From contig JAPLTX010000034.1 in the NCBI GenBank assembly GCA_026397915.1, forward strand, positions 1 to 64,000: a stretch of 64,000 nt of DNA. Direction: 5' to 3'. Positions 8,853 to 15,878 of the stretch are shown here, piece after piece. Below the pieces are notes generated by a model. It was not told the DNA's origin, did no database searches, and worked only from the letters and a program-made list of their open reading frames with translations. The stretch comes from Verrucomicrobiota bacterium (lineage in GTDB: Bacteria > Verrucomicrobiota > Verrucomicrobiia > CAIQCK01). Every line of letters begins with the position of its first letter. Within the stretch, counting starts at the first letter, position 1. The translations under genes and the position numbers were made by a program.

Positions 8853-8916
8853 AGAAGCAGAGCCGCATTGTGAAGCTTCTTACGAAAAGAGTGATGGCTA
8901 GACGGCCGCTTCACTG

Positions 8917-9774
8917 CTAGCGGTTCCACCAAGGATTATTTTCACGGGCTTTCCAAAGAATCGAAAGCACTTTGTTGTAAAGCCTGCTATCCCTCACCGC
9001 AACTTCGATCGGATTGTAGCCGCCGCCGAGACTAACGGTAGGCGCAGCGCCGCATGACCCGGTAAACGGAATTGTCGTGAGCACCTTCCTGTGGCTTTCG
9101 ATTCGCAGTGTTCCTTTTACTGTTGAGCCTGTGGCGAATCGCATGGCAGGAGCATTCTGGGGGGCATACCGCGGCACATAATCTGCAGAGACGGTGGTTA
9201 CGCTTGCGCGAAAGACAAAAGTGATGTCGCCGTTGGTAGTCACCCAATTGAATTTGACACTTGCCTTTTCAAGCTCATTGCGAAGGCTGCTTCTAAACCA
9301 ACAGTCTTCCGTTTGATGTCCGTTTATCATCAAGTCTTCGACTTCGACTGTTGCAGTCTTCGCATTGCGCAAAACTTCCAGAAGTGCGGGTGATCGGTTT
9401 TGGGCAGAACCCTTACCAGCTTCCGCGCTTGAGGCACGGCCGCTGACCAAAGGTGGCAGCGGAACCGGTTTGTTGGCTGCCTTGGTTTCTGTGTCCGTGG
9501 CTGTTTCGGTGAGGGGCGTGGATTTCGTCGCGGATTGATTGGTCTTGGAGACGAGGTATTTCATCCGGTAGTTCACAACCGCAACGTTCCAATTAGGAAA
9601 TTCGCTTTGGAATGCTTTCAGCACTGTTAATGCCTCTGCATATTTGGCTTGAGCTGCATTGGCATCCTTCGTCTCGTCCGCTTGTTGGATCAGATTGTAG
9701 ATGAAAACATACCGGTCTTCAGGAGATCCCAGTGCCGTTTCACTAACGAGCATCAACATTGCGAATAGAACCAT
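8917..9774 (-). CDS. Secreted protein of unknown function with helical N-domain
   Basis: The chosen start at 9774 gives 285 residues and places a signal peptide (MVLFAMLMLVSETALG) at the N-terminus. The frame stays open to 9984, but that extension lacks signal character. Residues about 20-75 form a TPR-like helical pair ending FQSEFPNWNVAVVNYRMKYL, a motif familiar from envelope proteins of this bacterial group. A Ser/Thr/Ala/Pro-rich linker follows. The C-terminal about 140 residues are mixed beta with Cys at CWFRSSLRNEL and GSCGAAP. No catalytic motif is recognised. The gene is isolated, read opposite to the flanking URO-D gene, and less GC-rich than its neighbours, which may mean transfer. 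Confidence 0.65.
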   Translation of the reverse strand: MVLFAMLMLVSETALGSPEDRYVFIYNLIQQADETKDANAAQAKYAEALTVLKAFQSEFPNWNVAVVNYRMKYLVSKTNQSATKSTPLTETATDTETKAANKPVPLPPLVSGRASSAEAGKGSAQNRSPALLEVLRNAKTATVEVEDLMINGHQTEDCWFRSSLRNELEKASVKFNWVTTNGDITFVFRASVTTVSADYVPRYAPQNAPAMRFATGSTVKGTLRIESHRKVLTTIPFTGSCGAAPTVSLGGGYNPIEVAVRDSRLYNKVLSILWKARENNPWWNR

Positions 9775-10318
9775 TGCCGATACTAATCTCCATGAGGGAT
9801 TGCATGGAGGAAAGTGGAAAGGTGATGTTGGTATCTGCCCTGTCGAATTGCTCTGAAGTTGAAGCGGTTCAACATATGCGCCCGATCTCGGCGCTCCGAT
9901 CCTTGAAGCCATTAGTCTCATAGCAACCAGCGCAGAGAATACGCCGACGCCATTGAGCCTCAACACCAAAATCTCCACCTTCATCAGAATTGACCGCCGG
10001 ATTTGTCGCGTGCCACGACATGCGGTTCAAGCCAAATACCCAGCCAAACACCCCACGTTCGCCATCTCCAAAAACTCCTTCGAGCGCGCTCTATCGTCCG
10101 CCGAAGATGATCCAATGACGCAGCGGCTCGGCGACGAGCCACGTGAGGACGATGAGGCTGGCGGATTGGGAGATGGGAGATGGTAGATGGGAGATCGGCT
10201 GCGGTTTTACCGCAGAAGCGCTGAGGACGCAGAGAGGCGCAAAGGAGGCGGTGGAACGGCTCCAGCGGACGCTTGGGAGGCCAAAACGAGTCATTGTGGC
10301 ACAAAAGGAGTTGCCGGA
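9775..10318. other. Repeat-rich intergenic stretch
   Basis: No convincing gene is seen. The stretch contains a GGGAGATGG-type simple repeat at about 10158-10192 and an element beginning ACCGCAGAAGCGCTGAGGAC at about 10207-10250, of the kind seen dispersed in related genomes. On the minus strand an open segment ending at 10091 reads LIVLTWLVAEPLRHWIIFGG and could be the hydrophobic C-terminus of a decayed membrane-protein gene, but no upstream part is recognisable. Confidence 0.45.
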
Positions 10319-10780
10319 GGCTTGGAAGCAACTGCCTCCGTGACGGAGGCGGTTGCTTTTGTGACGGAAGCAGTAGCTTCCACGATGGAGGCAGTTGCTT
10401 TTGTCATGGAGGCAGTTGCTTCCGTGGCGGACTCGGTAGCCTCCATGACGGAGGCAACTGCTTTTATGGCAAAGGCAACTGCTTCCACGACGGACCCGGT
10501 TGCTTCCATGCCGGAGGCGACTGCGTCCGCTACGGAGGCAGTTGCTTTTGCGACAGACGCAGTTGCTTTCATGATGGACGCGGGAGCTTCTGTGTCGGAG
10601 GCAACTGCTTCCATGCCGGACAGACTTGCTTCCGAGACCGGGAATCCTTTGTCCGTGACGGAAGCGCTTGGAATAAAGCGCGAGAAACCTGAGTCTGCCG
10701 ACGAGGTTTATTCCTTCTTCCCGGCGGCAGGTTTGGGCGGGGGCGAGGGCAGTTTGTGGAAGCCAAAACGGACGGAGTAA
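10187..10780 (+). CDS. Possible heptad-repeat protein (uncertain)
   Basis: The frame is open for 197 residues. After a low-quality first 44 residues derived from dispersed repeats, it reads about 16 heptads of the form [VMAT]-[TPM]-E-A-[VT]-A-[SF], for example VTEAVAF, VTEAVAS and MTEATAF. These would form a long amphipathic helix. Against a real gene: there is no clear ribosome site, the repeat period (21 bp) keeps several other frames open as well, and the 3' end overlaps a better-supported gene on the opposite strand by 73 bases. If translated, the true start could be any of several in-frame ATG or GTG codons inside the repeat. Confidence 0.3.
   Translation: MGDRLRFYRRSAEDAERRKGGGGTAPADAWEAKTSHCGTKGVAGGLEATASVTEAVAFVTEAVASTMEAVAFVMEAVASVADSVASMTEATAFMAKATASTTDPVASMPEATASATEAVAFATDAVAFMMDAGASVSEATASMPDRLASETGNPLSVTEALGIKREKPESADEVYSFFPAAGLGGGEGSLWKPKRTE
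10319..10660. repeat. 21-bp tandem repeat (about 16 imperfect units)
   Basis: The array runs in units such as GTGACGGAGGCGGTTGCTTT plus T and GTGACGGAAGCAGTAGCTTC plus C. The unit length stays exactly 21 bp from 10319 to 10654, with a partial unit after that. Substitutions are common but no indel is seen, which is consistent with selection for a reading frame or with recent slippage expansion. Confidence 0.9.
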
Positions 10781-11238
10781 TCGGCGTAGGCGGGCTTGTC
10801 GGGGTCCTGCTTGTCGAGACCTTGGAAATGGATGAAGCCCTCGAAGGACTTCCCTTCGTCCGGGTAAAGCGAGCGCCAGATCGGCGGGATGATGTAGGTG
10901 TCGTAGAGAATCTCCACGCCGGGCTTGAGGGTGAGCGGGTCGGGCCGGTTGGAGCGCCGGCCGGGACCCACCCATTTCGACGCCTGGAGGGACTGGTAGT
11001 TGTAGGAGAAGAAGGGAGTCACGCTCCGCCTCTGCCCGCCCCGGCCGGTCGCGATGGTGATGTCGTGGTCGGTCTTGTTGGTGAGGAAGACGCGGGCTTT
11101 GAAGTAATCGTCGTGGGTTTCCAACTCCATGCGGCCTTGGATGCTCTTCTCGTCCTGCGCGAAGGCAACCGTCCCGGCGCTGAGAAGAACGAGTAGGGAA
11201 AACCCCAAAACGACGATGGTCTTGCAACTCTTGCGCAT
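10708..11238 (-). CDS. Secreted protein of unknown function
   Basis: This is a 176-residue protein with a clear signal peptide (VVLGFSLLVLLSAGTVAFAQ). The mature part is predicted mostly beta: MELETHDDYFKARVFLTNKT, then GRGGQRRSVTPFFSYNY, then LTLKPGVEILYDTYIIPP and YADYSVRFGFHKL. It ends in a Pro/Lys tail. The pattern resembles small periplasmic beta-sandwich proteins, but no family is recognised. It lies just downstream of a polysaccharide-export lipoprotein gene on the same strand, with 108 bases between them that contain a GC-rich palindrome, so co-transcription is possible but not certain. Confidence 0.72.
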   Translation of the reverse strand: MRKSCKTIVVLGFSLLVLLSAGTVAFAQDEKSIQGRMELETHDDYFKARVFLTNKTDHDITIATGRGGQRRSVTPFFSYNYQSLQASKWVGPGRRSNRPDPLTLKPGVEILYDTYIIPPIWRSLYPDEGKSFEGFIHFQGLDKQDPDKPAYADYSVRFGFHKLPSPPPKPAAGKKE

Positions 11239-11301
11239 GATCTTGAGCCTGACGCCGTAGCTGGTCAGGCAAAGGCTTTACACCAACACAAAGTCGCTGT
11301 T

Positions 11302-11318
11302 GCGGCCGGGACGGCCGC
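11302..11318. repeat. 17-bp palindrome (GCGGCCG-GGA-CGGCCGC)
   Basis: Perfect 7-bp arms with a 3-base loop, embedded in the same extended context (TTGTAGTGG on the opposite strand) as the copy at 976-992. It lies between two minus-strand genes and could form a transcript hairpin. Confidence 0.75.
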
Positions 11319-11346
11319 CACTACAAATCGGAGCCAGCCGCCACGC

Positions 11347-12021
11347 TTAGAACCACGCAAACCGTTCAGGCACGTAGATGATGTCGTTGGCCTTGAGGTA
11401 GAACGGATCCACCTGCTGTCCTTCGAGGGCGAGCTTGAGGTTCAGGGAGTAGGTCTTTACCTGGTTGTCCTCGTAACGGATGACGGTGACGGCGGCGGTG
11501 TTGGCCTTGCCAAAGTCGAAGCCGCCGCATTCCATGATGGCTTCTAGCGCAGTGATGGGATGGTCGGAGAGGATTTTGCCAGCGCGAAGAACCGCGCCGT
11601 TCACGTAGATCGGCAGGTTGGAGGTGATGACGGTGACGTTGACCTCCTTGGAGACGATCTCGGAAGCGTAGAGTTTGACGAGGTTTTTTTCGAACTCGGT
11701 CGGGGTGAGGCCAGAGGCCTTGACCTCGCCGATGAGGGCGAGGGCGATCTTGCCATCGCGCCGGATTTGTTGGGTGGTGTCGAGGGACGGCGTGCCGGGG
11801 AAGGCGATCTTGATGGTGTCGCCCTCGCGGAGCTTGAGCGCGCCGATGTAGCTGCTGACCTGAGAGATGACCTTGGGCTTGGCCGAGTCGCAGCCGGCGA
11901 CGACGACCATGATCACGCCGGCCAGAACGGCGCGCGCGATGAGCGGCAATTGAGGAACGAAACCGCGCGCCTGTTTCGCAGAACTGTTGCGAGCGGTTTC
12001 TGTAGATGAGTTCTTTTTCAT
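11347..12021 (-). CDS. Polysaccharide export lipoprotein (Wza/SLBB type)
   Basis: This is a 224-residue protein with a lipobox at VVVAGC (Cys about 44), so it should be an outer-membrane or periplasmic lipoprotein. The mature part begins with the Poly_export domain: LREGDTIKIAFPGTPSLDTTQQIRRDG, then IALALIGEVKASGLTPTEFE and LVKLYASEIVSKEVNVTVIT. An SLBB-like repeat follows: NLPIYVNGAVLRAGKILSDHP, ITALEAIMECGGFDFGKANT, and LKANDIIYVPERFAWF. Such proteins form the periplasmic/outer-membrane channel for capsule or exopolysaccharide. No glycosyltransferases or Wzc-like kinase are nearby, so this is a stand-alone copy. Its start at 12021 has AGGAAC close by but no strong ribosome site. Confidence 0.85.
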   Translation of the reverse strand: MKKNSSTETARNSSAKQARGFVPQLPLIARAVLAGVIMVVVAGCDSAKPKVISQVSSYIGALKLREGDTIKIAFPGTPSLDTTQQIRRDGKIALALIGEVKASGLTPTEFEKNLVKLYASEIVSKEVNVTVITSNLPIYVNGAVLRAGKILSDHPITALEAIMECGGFDFGKANTAAVTVIRYEDNQVKTYSLNLKLALEGQQVDPFYLKANDIIYVPERFAWF

Positions 12022-12215
12022 TTGTTGTTCCTTAGGCCCCGTTCTCTTGGTTTGTGTCGGACGCCTATAAAACCTCCACTAAACACACTTACCTCTTCCA
12101 CTTAGCGTTTTCTCCTACAACATCGGATGGCACCAGGTCAACCAGTTTTTCATTGGCCAAAGCTGGCTGTTACAGGTCGCGGGGCTGTGGAATGGACTCG
12201 CTTTTGCGGTCGCCG

Positions 12216-13112
12216 TCACGCGCGCCGTCGCGAGTGGTCGCGCCAGGCGCCGGGGGTCAGGCCGGTCTTCTTTTTGAAGACGCGGCAGAAGTAATACTCG
12301 CTCTCAAAGCCGGATTGAGCAGCAATCTCCTTTACCGGCCAGTTGCTCTCGGCCAGCAGGCTGCGAGCGCGAGCGATGCGCAGTTGGAGCAGGTATTGGT
12401 GCGGACCGAGACCGGTTTGCTGGGCAAACGTCCGACGGAACCACGTGTAGCTCACATGCAACCGGCGCGCAAGGTCAGGCAGATCAAATTTTTCCCGCGG
12501 ATCGCCGTGCATCAGCCGCACCGCTTCATGGATCGCGGCGACCGCGCGCGTGTCCTCGGTGAGGCTGGCTTGTGCGGTCGAGTAGAGCAGCGACAGCAAG
12601 CGGGCGGTCAGGCCCGCCAGCACCTGTTGCAGGGCGGGTTGGTGTGACTTGATCGCGTCCATGATGTCACCAAACACGCCGAGCACCGCATCCTCGTGGG
12701 CCACGCGCAGCACCGGCGCGCGCAGCGAGAAGAACCCGTTGCGCACCAGCCGTCTCGCTGTCTCGCCGTCGAAGCCTACCCAGTGTTCGTCCCAGCCGGT
12801 CTTACGGTCGGGCGCATAGCGATGCCACACCCCCGGAAACAGCAAGAACGCGTCGCCGGACTCGATGCGCCGGCGTCCGACGCGGCGGCTCTCGAACCAA
12901 CCGCGCCCGCTGGAGATATAGATCACCTGATGGTCCGTGAGCACGCGCCCGCGCCGCCAGTCGAAGTTGTAGTTCTTGGGGTGGCCGCCCGGCGGATAGG
13001 TCGCGCGCGGCGTGATGCGCGACTGGCCGGCGGTGGTTACATACAAACCCCACTTCTCGTCACGTCGGCTGACGGGGAAATATCGGAAAAAGGTTTGGAC
13101 TGTGTTCTCCAT
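12216..13112 (-). CDS. AraC family transcriptional regulator
   Basis: This 298-residue protein has an N-terminal cupin-like sensor domain (about residues 30-130, with HQVIYISSGRGWFESR and SGDAFLLFPGVWHRY) and a C-terminal pair of helix-turn-helix motifs. The first is KFDLPDLARRLHVSYTWFRR; the second is WPVKEIAAQSGFESEYYFCR followed by VFKKKTGLTP. This is the standard AraC/XylS layout for sugar-responsive activators. The start at 13112 (MENTVQ) is preferred; an upstream ATG at 13142 is also possible. It is divergent from the GH99-like gene at 13194, with only 81 bases between, so it probably regulates the glycan-degradation array from that shared region. The inducer is unknown. Confidence 0.9.
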   Translation of the reverse strand: MENTVQTFFRYFPVSRRDEKWGLYVTTAGQSRITPRATYPPGGHPKNYNFDWRRGRVLTDHQVIYISSGRGWFESRRVGRRRIESGDAFLLFPGVWHRYAPDRKTGWDEHWVGFDGETARRLVRNGFFSLRAPVLRVAHEDAVLGVFGDIMDAIKSHQPALQQVLAGLTARLLSLLYSTAQASLTEDTRAVAAIHEAVRLMHGDPREKFDLPDLARRLHVSYTWFRRTFAQQTGLGPHQYLLQLRIARARSLLAESNWPVKEIAAQSGFESEYYFCRVFKKKTGLTPGAWRDHSRRRA

Positions 13113-13193
13113 GTGTCGCCGGGGCCAGATTGTGCAACACACGGGTCATTCTGTCTATTTCCTGTTTTCGCAGATTGCGGTAGAAATGCCTGC

Positions 13194-14405
13194 ATGAAGA
13201 CTCTCGCGATTCATCTCCTTGCTTCCACTATCGCTCTGGCTGCGGCCTTGCTGCCTGCCGGAGCAGCGGATTCGAAATCCTCCTCGGCTGCCCTCCGCCG
13301 CAGCCCGGAGATTGCCGCCATCTATTTTCCAGGCTTCCATCGTGACGACCATTACGATTCGTGGTTCGGCGAGGGGTGGAACGAGTGGAAGCTGGTGTTT
13401 GACGCGAAGCCGCGTTTCCCCGGCCAGCGGTTTTTTCTGCCCGAGTGGGGCCCGTTTGACGAAGCCGACCCGAAATGGATGGAGAAACAAATCGCGCTCG
13501 CCGCCGACCATAGCATCGGCGTCTTCGTCTTCGACTGGTATTGGTATTCGGGCGTGAAGATCCTCCACCGGCCGCTGGAGGAAGGTTTTCTCAAAGCCCG
13601 CAACCGGCAGAAGCTCAAGTATGCCCTGATGTGGGCCAACCACGATTGGCGCAACTGTTTCCCCGCGCCGCTCGACAACAAACAGACGCTCTGGCTCCCC
13701 AGCCGCGTCACGCCCGCGGACTTCGAGCGCGTGATGGCGCACTGCATCGCTCTGCACTTCCGGCAGCCCAATTACTGGCGCGTGGACGGCGGCCTTTACT
13801 TCAGCGTGTTCAGGGCGGACACGTTTGTGCAGCAGCTTGGCGGCACCAAAAAGGCGCGGGCCGTCGTGGACCGTGCCCGCCAGCAGATCGCGGCTGCGGG
13901 ACTTGGCAGGTTGCACCTGGCCGCTTTCTCACACTCATCCGCCGGCGCAACTGATCTGCGCGCCGCCGGCTTCGACAGCCAGACCTCCTATACCCTCGGC
14001 GTTGGCCGCAAAGCGAAGCCGTCAGATCAGCCCATCGTCAATTACGCGGACCTCGTCGAGGAGCACGAAAAGCTGTGGAAGGAAATGGATAGTGGCGTGT
14101 TGCCCTATGCGCCAATCGTGTCCGTTGGCTGGGATACGAGTTCACGTTGGGCCAAGGGTTGTCCTTGGCCGCCGCCGAACATCGGCTATCCCTACACTTC
14201 GGTGGTTGTCGGCAACACACCAGAACTTTTCGGCGAAGTCTGCCGCCGGGCCATGCGGCATTTCGAATCGAGCCGGCTCCGCCCGCCCGCCATTCTCGTG
14301 AACGCTTGGAACGAATGGACCGAAGGCAGCGCGCTGCTCCCCGACCGCGAATACAAGACGCGCTTCCTTGAGGAACTGAGCAAAGCGTTCGCACCGGCTC
14401 GCTAG
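13194..14405 (+). CDS. Secreted GH99-like / WbsX-type glycoside hydrolase
   Basis: This is a 403-residue protein with a signal peptide (MKTLAIHLLASTIALAAALL...). The body matches the GH99-like/WbsX family: PEIAAIYFPGFHRDDHYDSW, then FGEGWNEWKLV, FVFDWYWYSGVKILHRPLEE, YALMWANHDWRN and NAWNEWTEGSALLPD near the C-terminus. Family members are thought to be glycan endo-acting enzymes, and the acidic residues in the EGWNEW and WNEWTEG motifs are candidates for catalysis. It is the first gene of the long + strand array and is divergent from AraC. The upstream open frame from 12696 is an overlap with AraC and not part of the gene. Confidence 0.85.
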   Translation: MKTLAIHLLASTIALAAALLPAGAADSKSSSAALRRSPEIAAIYFPGFHRDDHYDSWFGEGWNEWKLVFDAKPRFPGQRFFLPEWGPFDEADPKWMEKQIALAADHSIGVFVFDWYWYSGVKILHRPLEEGFLKARNRQKLKYALMWANHDWRNCFPAPLDNKQTLWLPSRVTPADFERVMAHCIALHFRQPNYWRVDGGLYFSVFRADTFVQQLGGTKKARAVVDRARQQIAAAGLGRLHLAAFSHSSAGATDLRAAGFDSQTSYTLGVGRKAKPSDQPIVNYADLVEEHEKLWKEMDSGVLPYAPIVSVGWDTSSRWAKGCPWPPPNIGYPYTSVVVGNTPELFGEVCRRAMRHFESSRLRPPAILVNAWNEWTEGSALLPDREYKTRFLEELSKAFAPAR

Positions 14406-14427
14406 GACATTCGTTTTGGAGAAACTC

Positions 14428-15870
14428 ATGGCGACACAAACTCAACCACCCTCCCTTCGCATCGGACTTTTTGGCATCGGACTCGACACTTATTGGCCGC
14501 AGTTCGCGGGACTGAAGGAACGGCTCGAAGGCTACCTGCAACGCGTCGCGCAGAAGCTGGCGCTGCCGGGCGTCGAGGTCGTCAACCTTGGGTTGGTGGA
14601 CACGCCGGAGAAGGCGTTCGCGGCGGGGCATCAGTTCCGGCAGGCAGACGTGGATTTGATCTTCCTGCACGTCACCACCTATGCGTTGTCGTCCACCGTG
14701 CTGCCGGTAGTGCGGCGGGCGAAGGTGCCAGTCATCATTCTGAATCTCTCGCCCGAAGCGGCGATTGATTACGAGTGGTTCAACAAGCTCGGCGACCGCA
14801 CGAAGATGACCGGCGAATGGCTCGCCCATTGCGCGGCGTGTCCCGTGCCGGAGATCGCCAACGTCTTCAACCGCGCTCGCATCCCATTCCACCAGATCAC
14901 CGGGATGCTGGAGAACGACCCGGCGTGCTGGCGCGAGGTGGGCGAATGGGTCGAGGCCGCGCGCGTGGCCCACGCGATGGAACACAACCGCATGGGCGTC
15001 ATGGGCCATTACTACGGCGGGATGCTCGACATCTACTCCGACCTCACCCAGCAATGCGCCGGCTTCGGCGGCCACGTCGAGATCGTGGAAGTGGACGAAC
15101 TCGCCGCGCTACGCGCCGAGGTGAGCGACGCCGATATCCGCGCCCGCGTGGCGCACTTCGGCGAGGCGTTCGACGTGCAGCCCGATTGCCCGCAAGCCGA
15201 ACTGGAGCGCGCTGCGCGCACGTCCGTCGCGCTGGACCGACTCGTTGAGCGGCACCGGCTCGGTTCGCTGGCCTATTACTATATGGGCACGGGCAGCCCG
15301 GCCAACGAGGACGCCATCAGTTCCATCATCCTCGGCACGTCGTTGCTGACGGCGCGCGGCGTGCCGGTCGCGGGTGAGATGGAGATCAAGAACGTGCAGG
15401 CGATGAGGATCATGGACATCTTCGGCGCGGGCGGGTCGTTCACGGAATACTACGCGATGGACTACCGCGACGACGTCGTGCTCATGGGCCACGACGGCCC
15501 CGGCCACATCGCCATCGCGCAGGGCAAGACCAAGGTCCGCCCGCTCAAGGTCTATCACGGCAAGGTTGGCCGCGGCCTCTCCGTCGAGATGTCGGTCAAG
15601 CACGGCCCGGTGATGTTGCTTTCGGTGGTGCAAACCGACGACGGCCGGCTCAAACTGCTCGTAGCCGAAGGCGAGTCGGTCCCCGGCCCGATCCTGGAGA
15701 TAGGCAACACCAACAGCCGTTACCGGTTCTCCATCGGCGCGCGGAAGTTCGTCGAGTCGTGGAACGTCCACGGCCCCGCGCACCACTGCGCCGTCGGCGT
15801 GGGCCACATCGCCGGCAAGATCGAGAAGCTCGGCAAGCTGTTGCAGATGGAAGTGGTGAAGGTGTGTTGA
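14428..15870 (+). CDS. L-fucose/L-arabinose isomerase family protein
   Basis: This 480-residue cytoplasmic protein is of the arabinose/fucose isomerase fold. It begins LRIGLFGIGLDTYWPQFAGL, has VDLIFLHVTTYALSSTVLPV, then MGHYYGGMLDIYSDL, LAYYYMGTGSPANEDAISS, GVPVAGEMEIKNVQAMRIMD, MGHDGPGHIAIAQGK and WNVHGPAHHCAVGVGHIAGK. Glu of GEMEIKN and His of HDGPGH and PAHHC are at places where family members bind the divalent metal. It would convert an aldose to a ketose after uptake. The start at 14428 (MATQTQ) is supported by TTGGAGA about 6 nt upstream. It lies directly between the GH99-like gene and the first GH106 gene, which suggests that it handles a sugar released by them, such as a deoxyhexose. 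Confidence 0.82.
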   Translation: MATQTQPPSLRIGLFGIGLDTYWPQFAGLKERLEGYLQRVAQKLALPGVEVVNLGLVDTPEKAFAAGHQFRQADVDLIFLHVTTYALSSTVLPVVRRAKVPVIILNLSPEAAIDYEWFNKLGDRTKMTGEWLAHCAACPVPEIANVFNRARIPFHQITGMLENDPACWREVGEWVEAARVAHAMEHNRMGVMGHYYGGMLDIYSDLTQQCAGFGGHVEIVEVDELAALRAEVSDADIRARVAHFGEAFDVQPDCPQAELERAARTSVALDRLVERHRLGSLAYYYMGTGSPANEDAISSIILGTSLLTARGVPVAGEMEIKNVQAMRIMDIFGAGGSFTEYYAMDYRDDVVLMGHDGPGHIAIAQGKTKVRPLKVYHGKVGRGLSVEMSVKHGPVMLLSVVQTDDGRLKLLVAEGESVPGPILEIGNTNSRYRFSIGARKFVESWNVHGPAHHCAVGVGHIAGKIEKLGKLLQMEVVKVC

Positions 15871-15878
15871 AGAGCAAA

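Noticed and set aside
10319..10660. CRISPR array
   Set aside because: The units are adjacent 21-bp degenerate tandem repeats with no spacers, and no cas genes are present.
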